64,000 bases of DNA. Source: an endosymbiont 'TC1' of Trimyema compressum. GTDB lineage: Bacteria; Bacillota; TC1. The stretch spans positions 1,455,501 to 1,519,500 of the forward strand of contig NZ_CP014606.1 in assembly GCF_001584725.1 (NCBI RefSeq), given 5' to 3'. Both the position numbers and the translations under genes were made by a program. The notes beneath the pieces are model-generated. The model worked only from the letters and a program-made list of their open reading frames with translations, was not told the origin of the DNA and did not search any database. This document shows, piece after piece, positions 41,576 through 51,524 of the stretch. Position 1 is the first letter of the stretch. Every line of letters starts with the position of its first letter.

Positions 41576-42508
41576 TTACCCTCTTATTTTCTCTAATGTT
41601 TTTTCTAATGTCTTAATATTATTCACATTATGGACTGTATACTCATAAGGCATCTTTTTTAGAAAACCAGCCAATGTTTTACCAGGACCAATTTCAATAA
41701 ATGTATCATAACCATCTTTGAGCATAGCTTCCATAGTATCAACCCAAAGAACAGGCGACATAACCTGTTTAGTTAATAAGGTTTTAATAGACTCTGGATC
41801 AGATTCTCTTCCTCCAATTGCATTAAAATATAAAGGAATAGTAGGTTCTTTTATATCCACCTTCTGAAGCAGTTTTCCTAAACCAATACTGGCTTTTTCT
41901 AATAGTGGTGTGTGAAAAGGAGCTGCAACATTTAAGGGAATAACCCGTGCCCCATCTTCAGCAAGTATTTGACCAGCCTTTAAAACACCTTCTTTTTCAC
42001 CTGATATTACAATTTGTTGAAGAGAATTAAAATTTGCTGGGGCTACATAACTGCCACTATCTCTAACCACTTTACAAACATTTACTAGTTTACTGCGATT
42101 ATAACCAATAACAGCAGCCATACCACCTTTTCCTTCCGGTACGGCATTGAGCATTAATTCTCCTCTTCTTTCAACTAAAGGTAAAGCCTCTTCTAAGGAT
42201 AAAGCACCACTGGCAATTAAGCTTGAATACTCTCCTAAGCTTAGTCCAACTGTACCATGACACATAGAAAACCGCTCTCTAAAAACTGCTAACATCGCCA
42301 TTGTTGTTGTTACAATAGCTGGTTGTGTATTGCTGGTAATATTTAAAACATCTTTTGGTCCATTGAGAACTAAATCTGTCATATCTTTATTTAAAATAGT
42401 ACTGGCTTCATCAAATACCTTCTGAGCAGAGGGAAATTGATGAATAAATTCTTCACCCATACCGACTTTTTGGACCCCTTGTCCAGGAAAAATCAAGGCT
42501 ACTTTCAT
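41576..42508 (-). CDS. fabD: Malonyl-CoA:ACP transacylase FabD
   Basis: Loads malonyl groups onto ACP, 310 residues. Nucleophile Ser90 in GLSLGEYSS (the usual His before Ser is Leu), catalytic His in APFHTPLL, and IEIGPGKTLAGFLKK near the end. It ends 4 bases before fabG. Confidence 0.95.
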   Translation of the reverse strand: MKVALIFPGQGVQKVGMGEEFIHQFPSAQKVFDEASTILNKDMTDLVLNGPKDVLNITSNTQPAIVTTTMAMLAVFRERFSMCHGTVGLSLGEYSSLIASGALSLEEALPLVERRGELMLNAVPEGKGGMAAVIGYNRSKLVNVCKVVRDSGSYVAPANFNSLQQIVISGEKEGVLKAGQILAEDGARVIPLNVAAPFHTPLLEKASIGLGKLLQKVDIKEPTIPLYFNAIGGRESDPESIKTLLTKQVMSPVLWVDTMEAMLKDGYDTFIEIGPGKTLAGFLKKMPYEYTVHNVNNIKTLEKTLEKIRG

Positions 42509-42517
42509 CTTTACCTC

Positions 42518-43459
42518 CTAAAGGGTTTCACTTATTTTCTTAATAATTTCTTTGGCTTCATTATAAAGAGATTCTACAATATCTTTTGCTGGCTCAGTTT
42601 TACGAACCATACCTGCTACTTGTCCAGCCATTAAAGCACCATTAACAACATCACCTTCAACTGCTGCTCTTAAAGAGCCAGCACCTAGTTTTTCAATATC
42701 CTCAAGTGTCATTGTTTCATCTTTTTCTAATTTAACAAAGTTTCTCGCAAATTTATTTTTTAATCCACGAACAGGATGTCCTGTTGAACGACCTGTAATC
42801 ATCGTATCAGTATCCCTAGCTTTGATTACTTTTTCTTTGTAAGCATCACTAACAATACACTCATCAGCAGCCAAAAAGCGAGTCCCTACTTGTACACCAG
42901 CAGCCCCTAACATAGCCACGGCTGCAACGCCTCTGCCATCGCCGATTCCACCAGCGGCAATAACGGGAATATTTAAAGCATCTACAACTTGTGGCATTAA
43001 GGCCATAGTTGTCAATTCCCCAATATGCCCTCCAGCTTCCATACCCTCTGCAACAACCGCATCTGCGCCTAATTTTTCCATGCGAGATCCTAATAGAACG
43101 CTTGGTACAACAGGAATAACTGTAATGTTACGAGCCTTCCACATTGCCATATATTTTTCTGGGCTTCCAGCTCCTGTAATAACAACAGGAACCTTTTCCT
43201 CAACTACAACTTGAGCAACCTCTTCAGCAAAAGGGCTTAAAAGCATTATATTTACGCCAAATGGTTTATTTGTTAACGTTCTAGTTTTCTGTATTTGTTC
43301 TCTTAACCAATCTCCTGGAGCGCCACCAGCTGCAATAATACCTAAACCGCCGGCATTAGAGACAGCTGCTGCTAAATTTGACTCAGCAATCCAAGTCATT
43401 CCTCCTTGAATAATTGGATACTCTATATTTAAAATCTTCGTTAATTTCTTATTGAACAT
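42518..43459 (-). CDS. fabK: Enoyl-ACP reductase II FabK
   Basis: FMN-dependent enoyl reductase of the nitronate-monooxygenase fold, 313 residues. Family marks: IEYPIIQGGMTWIAESNLA, GVNIMLLSP, VVAEGMEAGGHIG, PVIAAGGIGDGRG and QVGTRFLAADEC. Its presence instead of FabI predicts low triclosan sensitivity (known for the family). Part of the fab operon. Confidence 0.95.
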   Translation of the reverse strand: MFNKKLTKILNIEYPIIQGGMTWIAESNLAAAVSNAGGLGIIAAGGAPGDWLREQIQKTRTLTNKPFGVNIMLLSPFAEEVAQVVVEEKVPVVITGAGSPEKYMAMWKARNITVIPVVPSVLLGSRMEKLGADAVVAEGMEAGGHIGELTTMALMPQVVDALNIPVIAAGGIGDGRGVAAVAMLGAAGVQVGTRFLAADECIVSDAYKEKVIKARDTDTMITGRSTGHPVRGLKNKFARNFVKLEKDETMTLEDIEKLGAGSLRAAVEGDVVNGALMAGQVAGMVRKTEPAKDIVESLYNEAKEIIKKISETL

Positions 43460-43479
43460 TTGAACCTCCCTAATTGGAA

Positions 43480-43505
43480 AAACGACCTATTAAAGGTCGT
43501 CTTTC
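43480..43505 (-). terminator. Attenuator-like hairpin between acpP and fabK
   Basis: ACGACCT and AGGTCGT pair around ATTAA, followed on the minus strand by TTTTT. Probably partial termination that keeps ACP transcript above the downstream genes. Confidence 0.7.
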
Positions 43506-43730
43506 TTATTTTTTACTTTCGATGTAGTTAACAATATCGCCAACTGTAACAATCGCTGCTAGTTCAGAAGTATCAACTTCTGTGTCAAACTCTTGTTCTA
43601 AAACATCAATAACTTGCATCATGTCAATGGAATCTGCATTTAAATCTTCTTTTAAATTAGTCTCTAATGTAATTTCATCAATGTCTGCACTAAGTTCTTC
43701 TGCAAGAATTTCTTTAATTCTTTTTTCCAT
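43506..43730 (-). CDS. acpP: Acyl carrier protein
   Basis: 74-residue acidic carrier. Phosphopantetheine site Ser34 in NADSIDMMQVID (DSID in place of the common DSLD). ATG 43730 follows AGGAGAG; upstream in-frame codons overlap fabH and are not used. It needs CoA-derived phosphopantetheine from a holo-ACP synthase, which is not in this window. Confidence 0.95.
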   Translation of the reverse strand: MEKRIKEILAEELSADIDEITLETNLKEDLNADSIDMMQVIDVLEQEFDTEVDTSELAAIVTVGDIVNYIESKK

Positions 43731-43756
43731 GAGTCTTCTCTCCTTTAAAAAAATAT

Positions 43757-44731
43757 TTATAATCTTATCAACAAAGATCCCCATGTTAATCCTGCGCCAA
43801 ATCCTACTAAGAGAATTAAATCACCTGATATCACAAGTTTCTTTTGTCTAACCTCATTTAGGGCAATGGGAATAGTCCCACCAGAAGTATTGCTGTACTG
43901 ATCAATATTCAAATAAAATTTCTCTTTTGGAATATTTTTCTTTTCAGTAGCATATTCAATGAGACGGGAATTGGCTTGATGAGGAATAATCATTTTCACA
44001 TCATCGTAAGTATAGCCCGTTCCTTCCAAGGCTTTATCTAAAGCTTCACCAATAATTCGTGTAGAAAATTTAAATACTTCCCTACCATCCATAATGATTC
44101 CTTTTTTTGTATCTTTTTCTTCAATAAATGGATTCTCAAGAGGCAATGCTTTTAAAAATAGACAGTTTTTTTCATCAGCCTTTGAACCTAGGTAGGTCTG
44201 AATAATACCAGGCTCATTACTTTTTTGAAGGATAGCTGCTCCTGCACCATCACCAAAAAGTACAGCTGTTGAACGGTCAGTAAAATCAAGGGCCTTGGAA
44301 AGAACTTCTCCTCCTAAAACCAAAACTGTTTTAACTTGACCTGTTTTAATAAACTGATTGGCTGCTGTTAAAGCATATACAAAACCTGAACAAGCCGCCG
44401 TAATATCAAAAGCAAAAGCATTTACTGCTCCAATATTCTTTTGTACAATACAGGCAGTTGATGGCATAAAAGCATCTGGAGAAATTGTTGCAAAAACAAT
44501 CATATCTAATTCTTCAGCTTCAATACCAGCATCTTTTAAAGCATATTCTGCCGCTTTAGTTCCTAAGCCAGATGTGTTTTGACCTGTAGAAAAATAACGA
44601 CTTTCAATACCTGTTCTTGTGCGAATCCATTCATCATCTGTTTCCAGTATAGTCTCAAAATATTTATTGGGGACTGGATTATCAGGAACACAGTGTCCTG
44701 TACCAATTATTTTCCCATATATATTATACAT
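43757..44731 (-). CDS. fabH: 3-oxoacyl-ACP synthase III FabH
   Basis: Initiates fatty acid synthesis from acyl-CoA and malonyl-ACP, 324 residues. Cys114 in TAACSGFVYAL, His in MIIPHQANSRLIEYA, Asn in NTSGGTIPIAL. AAGGAG precedes the ATG. It follows accA by 13 bases. Confidence 0.96.
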   Translation of the reverse strand: MYNIYGKIIGTGHCVPDNPVPNKYFETILETDDEWIRTRTGIESRYFSTGQNTSGLGTKAAEYALKDAGIEAEELDMIVFATISPDAFMPSTACIVQKNIGAVNAFAFDITAACSGFVYALTAANQFIKTGQVKTVLVLGGEVLSKALDFTDRSTAVLFGDGAGAAILQKSNEPGIIQTYLGSKADEKNCLFLKALPLENPFIEEKDTKKGIIMDGREVFKFSTRIIGEALDKALEGTGYTYDDVKMIIPHQANSRLIEYATEKKNIPKEKFYLNIDQYSNTSGGTIPIALNEVRQKKLVISGDLILLVGFGAGLTWGSLLIRL

Positions 44732-44744
44732 AGTTTCTCCTTAA

Positions 44745-45695
44745 CTACTCCTTATAATCGCCAAATTTTCTAAAACGTTTATAGCGATTATCAAGTAAAG
44801 CATCTTTTGATAATTTCTGAAGACTAAGCAATTCTTTTTTCAATACGTTCTTAATACCTATAGCAACTACTTCCATATTTTTATGAGCACCACCTGATGG
44901 TTCAGCAATAACACCTTCAATAATATCTAATTCTTTTAAATCAGCTGCTGTAATTTTCATAACACCAGCAGCCTCTTCAGCACGGGTACTATCTTTCCAT
45001 AAAATACTGGCAAATCCCTCAGGAGAGAGAATAGAATAAATACTATTTTCAAGCATATAGATTTTATCGGAGACTGCAATTGCCAAAGCGCCTCCACTGC
45101 CACCTTCACCTGTAAAAATAGTAATAATAGGTACCTTTAAGGCTGACATTTCATAAAGGTTTCTAGCAATAGCCTCGCCTTGACCTCTTTCCTCAGCACT
45201 AATACCACAGAAAGCCCCTGGTGTGTCTACAAATGTAATAATAGGTCTATTGAATTTTTCACTTTGCTTCATTAAGCGCAAGGCTTTTCTATAGCCTTCT
45301 GGTGAAGGCATACCAAAGTTTCTATGAATATTATCTTTGGTGTTAAGACCTTTTTGCTCTCCAATTACTGTTACCGGTAAACCATCTAAGCTAGCAATAC
45401 CACCAACAATAGCTTTATCATCAGCAAATAAACGGTCACCATGAAATTCAATAAATGTATCAAATATTTTATCTATGTATTCTAGAGAGGTTGGTCTTTT
45501 CTGCTCTCTAGCAATTGTTACACGATCCCAAGGTGTTACACCTTCCATAATATTTTCTTCTAAAACTGTAATTTTCTTTCGCATTTCATCAATTTCTGTA
45601 GAAAAATCAACTGCTTCATTAACTTCCATTAATTCTAATTCTTGTACTTTGAGTTTCAAAGATTCTATTTGAGATTCTTTTTCTTTAATAGTCAT
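44745..45695 (-). CDS. accA: Acetyl-CoA carboxylase carboxyltransferase subunit alpha
   Basis: Forms malonyl-CoA with AccD, 316 residues. Conserved [17 protein letters not shown], then [20 protein letters not shown], then [20 protein letters not shown], then [16 protein letters not shown]. It starts 1 base after the accD stop, so coupled. Confidence 0.96.
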   Translation of the reverse strand: MTIKEKESQIESLKLKVQELELMEVNEAVDFSTEIDEMRKKITVLEENIMEGVTPWDRVTIAREQKRPTSLEYIDKIFDTFIEFHGDRLFADDKAIVGGIASLDGLPVTVIGEQKGLNTKDNIHRNFGMPSPEGYRKALRLMKQSEKFNRPIITFVDTPGAFCGISAEERGQGEAIARNLYEMSALKVPIITIFTGEGGSGGALAIAVSDKIYMLENSIYSILSPEGFASILWKDSTRAEEAAGVMKITAADLKELDIIEGVIAEPSGGAHKNMEVVAIGIKNVLKKELLSLQKLSKDALLDNRYKRFRKFGDYKE

Positions 45696-45696
45696 C

Positions 45697-46593
45697 TTAG
45701 CCCTCCTTGTGTAGGACTAGAATATTACTTAAAGTATCTTTTAAGTCCTTTCTTTCTACAATTTTATCAATAAATCCATGTTCTAATAAAAATTCAGCTG
45801 TCTGAAAATCTTCAGGTAGTTTTTGCTTAATAGTCTGCTCAATTACACGTTTACCAGCAAAGCCAACTAAGGTGTTAGGTTCTGCTAAAATAATGTCTCC
45901 TAGCATAGCAAAACTTGCTGTTACGCCACCAGTTGTTGGATCCGTTAAAACAGTAATATACAGTCCACCATTATCAGAAAAACGTTTCAAAGCACTACTG
46001 GTTTTAGCCATTTGCATTAAAGATAAAATACCTTCTTGCATTCGAGCACCACCAGAAGCTGTAAAGAAAATTAAAGGCAATTTTTCTGCTTCAGCTTTTT
46101 CAATTGCTCTTGTTACTTTTTCACCAACTACACTGCCCATACTACCCATCATAAAAAAGCTATCCATTACGCCCATAATCACTGGTTCACCATTAATTTG
46201 AGCTTTCCCAGTTAAAATAGCTTCTTTATTGCCAGTCTTTTCTTGATAGCTTTTAATTTTATCTTCATAGCCAGGATAATCTAATGGATTTAAAGTTGTT
46301 AAGCCTTCATCTATTGCTTCAAAAGTGCTTTCATCAGCAATTTGAAGTATCCTTTTTCTGGCATACAAACGATAATGGTAACCACAATGTTTACAGTAGT
46401 AGCCATTTTCTTTTAACTCCTTATCATAAAGAGTTCCTGAACATGAAGGGCATTTCATTACTAAGTTATCAGGAATGTAAGGCACATCACGATCCCCGTA
46501 CTTTTCATCTAAGAGCACTTGCTTAGAGCCTTCTTGTATGGGAGTAATGTCTATATAGGTATAATTCTTTTTAAATAAATCTCCTAAAGGCAT
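45697..46593 (-). CDS. accD: Acetyl-CoA carboxylase carboxyltransferase subunit beta
   Basis: 298 residues. N-terminal zinc ribbon with Cys48, Cys51, Cys67 and Cys70 (CPSC and CKHC), which binds zinc and mRNA/DNA in relatives. Carboxyltransferase core: [20 protein letters not shown], then [20 protein letters not shown] and [17 protein letters not shown]. Confidence 0.96.
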   Translation of the reverse strand: MPLGDLFKKNYTYIDITPIQEGSKQVLLDEKYGDRDVPYIPDNLVMKCPSCSGTLYDKELKENGYYCKHCGYHYRLYARKRILQIADESTFEAIDEGLTTLNPLDYPGYEDKIKSYQEKTGNKEAILTGKAQINGEPVIMGVMDSFFMMGSMGSVVGEKVTRAIEKAEAEKLPLIFFTASGGARMQEGILSLMQMAKTSSALKRFSDNGGLYITVLTDPTTGGVTASFAMLGDIILAEPNTLVGFAGKRVIEQTIKQKLPEDFQTAEFLLEHGFIDKIVERKDLKDTLSNILVLHKEG

Positions 46594-46594
46594 T

Positions 46595-47935
46595 TTAGTC
46601 CTCCATTACTTCTTTTATGAAACTAGTAGTAAGCTCACCTTTTTTGTATTCTGGGGTACGTAAAATCTTAAATTGATAAGCAATATTAGTATCAATACCT
46701 TGAATAATAAATTCCCCTAATGCTCTCTGCATTTTACAGATCGCTTCTTCTCTATTTTTACCATAAACTATCAGTTTGGCAATCATAGAATCGTAATAAG
46801 GTGGTACATAATAGCCATCATAAATTGCACTGTCAATTCTCACACCATTACCACCAGGTACGTATAATGTTGTAATTTGCCCTGGAGATGAACGGAATCC
46901 TGCATCTGGATTTTCAGCATTAATTCTACATTCAATAGCATGTCCTCTAATAACAATATCTTCTTGTGTCAGTGTAAGTTTTTCGCCAGCAGCAATCCGA
47001 ACTTGTTCTTTAATTAAATCAACACCAGTAACCCATTCAGTAACAGGATGTTCAACTTGAATTCTAGTATTCATTTCAATAAAGTAGCGTTTACCATTTT
47101 TATCAACTAAAAACTCCACTGTACCTGCACTGAAATACCCAACTGCTTTAGCTGCTTTAACAGCATCTTCATAAATAGCTTTTCTAACTTTGTCACTAAT
47201 AAGAGCAGGGGCTTCCTCAATCATTTTCTGATTTCTCCTCTGAATGGAGCAATCTCTTTCTCCTAAGTGAATTACATTACCATATTTATCAGCTAGTAAC
47301 TGTACTTCAATATGACGAGGTTCCTCAATAAATTTTTCTAAATAAATACGATCGTCTTTAAAAGCAACTTCAGCTTCTTGTTTTGCCTGGTCATAAACTT
47401 TTACTAATTCTTCCTCAGAAAAAGCAATGCGCATGCCACGGCCGCCGCCACCACCTGAAGCTTTAATCATAACAGGATAACCTATTTCTTTGCTGAGCTT
47501 AACTGCTTCTTCAACATTTTCTAAAATACCATCAGAACCAGGAGATATAGCAACGCCTGCGTCTCTCATAAGTTCCTTAGCCTTGGCTTTATCACCCATA
47601 TTCTCAATCATTTCAGATGTAGGACCAATAAAGTTAATACTGCATTTTTCACACATCTTAACAAATAATGGGTTTTCTGATAAAAAACCAAATCCAGGAT
47701 GAATAGCCTCAGCACCTGATAGAATAGTAGCACTTAAAATATTAGTAATATTTGAATAACTATCTTTAGAAGCTGGTCCACCAATACAAATAGCCTCATC
47801 CGCTAATTCCTTATGAAGTGCCTCTTCATCTGCTGTTGAATAGACAGCTACAGTTTTAATCCCCATTTCTCTGCAAGCTCTAATTATTCTAACAGCAATT
47901 TCGCCTCTATTAGCAATTAATATTTTTTGAAACAT
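46595..47935 (-). CDS. accC: Acetyl-CoA carboxylase biotin carboxylase subunit
   Basis: ATP-grasp enzyme that carboxylates biotin on AccB, 446 residues. [18 protein letters not shown], the glycine-rich ATP loop [39 protein letters not shown] and [16 protein letters not shown]. Start overlaps the accB stop by one base. Confidence 0.97.
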   Translation of the reverse strand: MFQKILIANRGEIAVRIIRACREMGIKTVAVYSTADEEALHKELADEAICIGGPASKDSYSNITNILSATILSGAEAIHPGFGFLSENPLFVKMCEKCSINFIGPTSEMIENMGDKAKAKELMRDAGVAISPGSDGILENVEEAVKLSKEIGYPVMIKASGGGGGRGMRIAFSEEELVKVYDQAKQEAEVAFKDDRIYLEKFIEEPRHIEVQLLADKYGNVIHLGERDCSIQRRNQKMIEEAPALISDKVRKAIYEDAVKAAKAVGYFSAGTVEFLVDKNGKRYFIEMNTRIQVEHPVTEWVTGVDLIKEQVRIAAGEKLTLTQEDIVIRGHAIECRINAENPDAGFRSSPGQITTLYVPGGNGVRIDSAIYDGYYVPPYYDSMIAKLIVYGKNREEAICKMQRALGEFIIQGIDTNIAYQFKILRTPEYKKGELTTSFIKEVMED

Positions 47936-48402
47936 TACTTTACTCTCACTTTAAATAATTTTTGTCCAAATTCAACCATTTCTTCATTGTTAACCATAAT
48001 TTCGACAATTTCTCCACTGAAGTCAGATTCAATTTCATTCATAAGTTTCATAGCCTCAACAATACAAAGTACTTGCCCTTTATCAATGGAGTCCCCTATT
48101 TTTACAAAAGGACCTGCTGTTGGACTTGGTGATTCATAAAAAGTACCAACAATTGGGGATGTAATATAAGCTATATTAGCCTCTTCCTCTACTTCTAAAA
48201 TAGCTGTTTCCTGTACATTAGTAGTCACAACTTGTTGTGGTACTTCATATTGTGTTATTGTTGGAACGGGTGCACTTTGCACCACTTCCGCTTGCTTTTC
48301 AATTATAACTTTTTTGCCCTCTTCTTCAACAGAAACATGGGTTACACTGGATGTTTCTAGACGGTCAATTAACTTCAAAATATCTTTTAAATCCATTTTC
48401 AC
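47935..48402 (-). CDS. accB: Biotin carboxyl carrier protein of acetyl-CoA carboxylase
   Basis: 155 residues. N-terminal helix [16 protein letters not shown], a Pro/Gln/Val-rich linker, then the biotinyl domain with Lys119 in [11 protein letters not shown]. First gene of the eleven-gene acc-fab operon. No fapR, fabT or birA gene is in the window. Confidence 0.95.
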   Translation of the reverse strand: MKMDLKDILKLIDRLETSSVTHVSVEEEGKKVIIEKQAEVVQSAPVPTITQYEVPQQVVTTNVQETAILEVEEEANIAYITSPIVGTFYESPSPTAGPFVKIGDSIDKGQVLCIVEAMKLMNEIESDFSGEIVEIMVNNEEMVEFGQKLFKVRVK

Positions 48403-48433
48403 TATTTCTCCTTTTCAGTAGATGCTTTTCATT

Positions 48434-48458
48434 CTAATAAAAAACATCTATTTATTAG
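48434..48458. promoter_or_regulatory. Inverted repeat upstream of accB, possible operator
   Basis: CTAATAAA and TTTATTAG, 8-base arms separated by 9 bases, 32 bases ahead of the accB start. It does not match the FapR consensus I know. AT-rich chance palindrome is possible. Confidence 0.3.
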
Positions 48459-48551
48459 TGTTGGCATTTTTACCAATATAATAATAAATAAACAATCTGA
48501 TAAAAAGTTTCATAGTTGACTCTTTAAAAAACATTTAAATAATAACAGTTT

Positions 48552-48610
48552 TGAATAATAATAAATAATAAATAATAATATCTGAATAATAATAAATAAT
48601 AAATAATAAT
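48552..48610. repeat. Tandem 31-base duplication, AT-only
   Basis: A 28-base block starting TGAATAATAATAAATAATAA occurs at 48552-48579 and identically at 48583-48610. It lies about 150 bases upstream of accB and is itself built of ATA/AATA units. Confidence 0.9.
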
Positions 48611-48627
48611 TAGGTTGCAAACTGTTT

Positions 48628-48720
48628 TCATAAAACTGTTTTTCGACTGTTTCTATAAGCCTCTACTACTGTAGATTGTGTAAATATCTTTGCTGTAACG
48701 CCAAAACCAGCTCCTTTCAT
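48628..48720 (-). CDS. Possible 30-residue peptide between lipA and the acc-fab operon
   Basis: ATG to TGA reading MKGAGFGVTAKIFTQSTVVE then AYRNSRKTVL. No ribosome site lies upstream of the ATG; an AAAGGAG lies inside its first codons, which argues against this start. The residue composition looks protein-like. Not recognised. It could be a decayed gene or a leader. Confidence 0.25.
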   Translation of the reverse strand: MKGAGFGVTAKIFTQSTVVEAYRNSRKTVL

Positions 48721-48734
48721 TTATTAATTAGAGT

Positions 48735-48766
48735 AATCTCTACTAAACATATGCTTAGTAGAGATT
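48735..48766 (-). terminator. Stem-loop after lipA
   Basis: AATCTCTACTAA and TTAGTAGAGATT (12 base pairs, 8-base loop) just past the lipA stop. The T run after it is weak. Confidence 0.6.
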
Positions 48767-48779
48767 AACCCTATTTAAC

Positions 48780-49649
48780 TTACTCTTCCCCCATCAATAC
48801 TTTTACTTGTTCAGCATTATATGAGCTTCTTACAAATGGTCCTGAAGCAACATGCTTAAAGCCCATTTCTTTAGCTACTGTTTCATAAGTCTTAAACAAG
48901 TCAGGGTGTATATACTCAATAACTGGGTGGTGTTTGCTTGAAGGCGCTAAATACTGGCCTACAGTCAAAAAATCACAGCCCACTTCTCTTAAATCTGCAA
49001 ATAAACGAACTACTTGTTCTTCTGTCTCTCCCAAGCCTAACATAATACCTGATTTTGTAAAAATCTCAGTATTCATTTTTTTAACATTTGCCAATACATC
49101 AAGGGATTGTTGGTAAATGGCTTTAGGTCTAACATTGGTATATAAATTAGGTACAGTTTCTACATTGTGATTAATAATTTCCGGGGCAGCTACTACCACA
49201 GTTGAAAGAGCACTTACATCGCCTTGAAAATCTGGAATCAATACTTCAACAGTTGTGCCTTTCCCTTTAGTATGTTTTCTAACTTCATTAATACAGTCAG
49301 CAAATTGTTGGCCACCACCATCTGCTAAATCATCTCTAGTTACAGAAGTAATAACAACATGGCGAAGTTTTAATTCAGCAGTTGCCTTTGCTAAGTTTTC
49401 TGGTTCACTAGGGTCAACAGGCGTTGGGTCCCCTTTTGTGACATCACAGAAACGACAGTTTCTGCTGCAGACACTACCTAAAATCATAAAAGTTGCAGTG
49501 CTCTTATTAAAACACTCCATTTTATTTGGACAGTTGGCTTCCTGACAAACAGTATGTAGTGATAACCCATCTAATAAACGTTGCACTTTATTAATATTTT
49601 CAGGTGATTGATACTTAATCTTTAACCAATCTGGTTTTCTTTGTTCCAT
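48780..49649 (-). CDS. lipA: Lipoyl synthase
   Basis: Radical-SAM enzyme inserting sulfur into octanoylated carrier domains, 289 residues. Auxiliary cluster Cys35, Cys40, Cys46 ([12 protein letters not shown]); radical-SAM cluster Cys61, Cys65, Cys68 (CSRNCRFC). The C-terminal [13 protein letters not shown] carries the conserved RSSY serine. It overlaps lipB by 28 bases, with GAGGTAGAA before its ATG. No lipoylated enzyme is encoded in the window. Confidence 0.96.
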   Translation of the reverse strand: MEQRKPDWLKIKYQSPENINKVQRLLDGLSLHTVCQEANCPNKMECFNKSTATFMILGSVCSRNCRFCDVTKGDPTPVDPSEPENLAKATAELKLRHVVITSVTRDDLADGGGQQFADCINEVRKHTKGKGTTVEVLIPDFQGDVSALSTVVVAAPEIINHNVETVPNLYTNVRPKAIYQQSLDVLANVKKMNTEIFTKSGIMLGLGETEEQVVRLFADLREVGCDFLTVGQYLAPSSKHHPVIEYIHPDLFKTYETVAKEMGFKHVASGPFVRSSYNAEQVKVLMGEE

Positions 49650-50329
49650 TTTTCTACCTCATTCATTAAGCTTTCTTCTTTTTCTTTTTTTAAATTAACA
49701 CCAAAGACTTTATTAATTGTCTGAACCATTTTTTTCTTAACTTGATCCATGTCTTCAATATGTCCAATTTCCCTTTCAAGAGAAGTAACCTCTCTGTCAG
49801 AAATGCCACAAGGAGTAATCGCCTGAAAATCATCAAGATTAGTATTGACATTAAAGCCAAACCCATGCATGCTTACACCTCTTTTAATAGCACAGCCAAG
49901 TGCTGTTATTTTTCGCTCTCCTACCCATACGCCAGGGTATTCTTTTTCTCTATGGGCTTTAATATTATAATAATCCCCTAAAAACTGAATAAATATATCT
50001 TCTAGTTTTTCAAAGAATTCTCTAACGCCTGATCCATAATTATGAATATTAAAAATAAAATAGCCTACCAGTTGGCCCAATCCATGATAGGTAGCATCGC
50101 CACCTCTGTTAATATGGACCACATCAAAACCTTGTTCCTCTAGAAATGCTTTAGGGAAAAGGATGTTCTCTTGGTTGCCAGAATTGCCTACTGTAATTAC
50201 TTTTTTGTGTTCTAATAAAAGTAAAGTATCTTCAATTTTATCCTGCTGACGCAGAGCCAATAATTGTTTTTGTAGTTCAAAGATTGTATTATAAGATCGT
50301 TCCGATCCTAAGTCTACTACTTTAGGCAT
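49622..50329 (-). CDS. lipB: Octanoyltransferase
   Basis: Transfers octanoate from ACP to lipoyl domains, 235 residues. [20 protein letters not shown], catalytic Lys140 in RKITALG and Cys174 in ITPCGIS. A charged C-terminal tail ([18 protein letters not shown]) overlaps the lipA start. It draws on the ACP pool of the neighbouring fab operon. Confidence 0.94.
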   Translation of the reverse strand: MPKVVDLGSERSYNTIFELQKQLLALRQQDKIEDTLLLLEHKKVITVGNSGNQENILFPKAFLEEQGFDVVHINRGGDATYHGLGQLVGYFIFNIHNYGSGVREFFEKLEDIFIQFLGDYYNIKAHREKEYPGVWVGERKITALGCAIKRGVSMHGFGFNVNTNLDDFQAITPCGISDREVTSLEREIGHIEDMDQVKKKMVQTINKVFGVNLKKEKEESLMNEVEKWNKENQIG

Positions 50330-50390
50330 TTTGCTTTCACTCCCTATCCTATCTATTATATCAAAATTTCCTTTATTTTTAAAGAATCAT

Positions 50391-51418
50391 TTACCACACT
50401 AAATAACGATTAATATCAAACTCATTATGCTTAATTGCTTTAAGTAAATCATTAACACTGTTTTTAACAGAATCAGTAATTCTACTGCTAAATTCAGGAC
50501 TATAGGATACTATTATAGCATCTTCATTTGCCCCTATTGTTTGCACAGTACCATTAAATATTTTATCATTAGCATTTTTAATTGTTTTAAAAATATAGTC
50601 TTCAGCTTTAAATTCTACGGAGGCGATTAGGACATCTTTATGCTTTTCAAAATCCATGCTATCATTGCCTATTAAGACTATTTTATGCTGTTTTGCCAAT
50701 GCTAATACATCTCCTAAAAAGCTTCTGAGCCAAATGGACATATTACATAAGCACCTATATTCACCATAAATTCCATTATTTCGTTTAAAGACTCATCTCT
50801 CCCATTGACATAATTATAGAGTCGAGTATCTGAATTAATTTTTTACTGCCAGCAGAAAAGGCAACTTCGGATTTTTCCAATGTTTTATTGCTTTCTCCAG
50901 CAATAAAACCAATAGTCTTATTATTGCTTAAAAGAGTAGCCACAGCACCTTGTATAAAGTTTACTTCATCATTATTATAGACAATAGCGCCTAAATTTCG
51001 CCATTTTCCACAGCCTCATTGATTACTACAAAGTAGGTGTTTTTATAATTACTAGCAACAGACTTAACTATGCCACCCATATCTTTAACAAAAACAATAG
51101 TAGCCGTTTCATCTCCCATTCTTTTTTAAAAAGAACTCTGGATCTGTCGTATTATCTTCATAAACCAACACTGGCGCCTAATTCTTTATTGGCTTTCTTT
51201 ATGCCACTATAAATGTCCATGTTATCTTTATCTTCAATAGCACCTGCTGTCAAAAAAGCGACTTTAAGGCTGCTGTTATTTCCAGTCGTAATGTTTTTTT
51301 CAAAAGGAATTGATCCTTCTTCTTTATTTGACCAATTTAATGCTAATGCCGCCACAACTAAAACAATTATCGTAACAAGTCCAACAATCAGTCCTAATTT
51401 TAACTGTCTATTTTTCAT
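50391..51418 (-). pseudogene. BMP/PnrA-type substrate-binding protein, frameshifted
   Basis: N-terminal membrane anchor (LGLIVGLVTIIVLVVAALAL), then LKVAFLTAGAIEDKDNMDIY, then NLGAIVYNNDEVNFIQGAVA, then TIGFIAGESN, and a C-terminal half ending EFDINRYLVW. The first-domain and GA...GFIAG patterns fit basic-membrane-protein family binding proteins for nucleosides. Shifts near 51165, 51125, 51000, 50840 and 50735. No permease genes sit nearby. Confidence 0.7.
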
Positions 51419-51470
51419 TAGAATCCCCCCTAATTCCTTATCTGTCTATTATAGCAAAAAAACTGCAATT

Positions 51471-51510
51471 AAAAAACCCTTTCTCCCTGTAAGGAAGAAA
51501 GGGGTTTCTA
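51471..51510 (-). terminator. Terminator of fhs
   Basis: AAACCCTTTCT and AGAAAGGGGTTT pair with one bulge; the minus strand continues into TTTTTTAATT. Confidence 0.82.
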
Positions 51511-51524
51511 TTATCTAATATTGT

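Noticed and set aside
48552-48610. CRISPR array or origin iterons from the AT repeats
   Set aside because: Only two copies with a 3-base gap, pure A/T plus one TGA, no spacers and no cas or rep genes.
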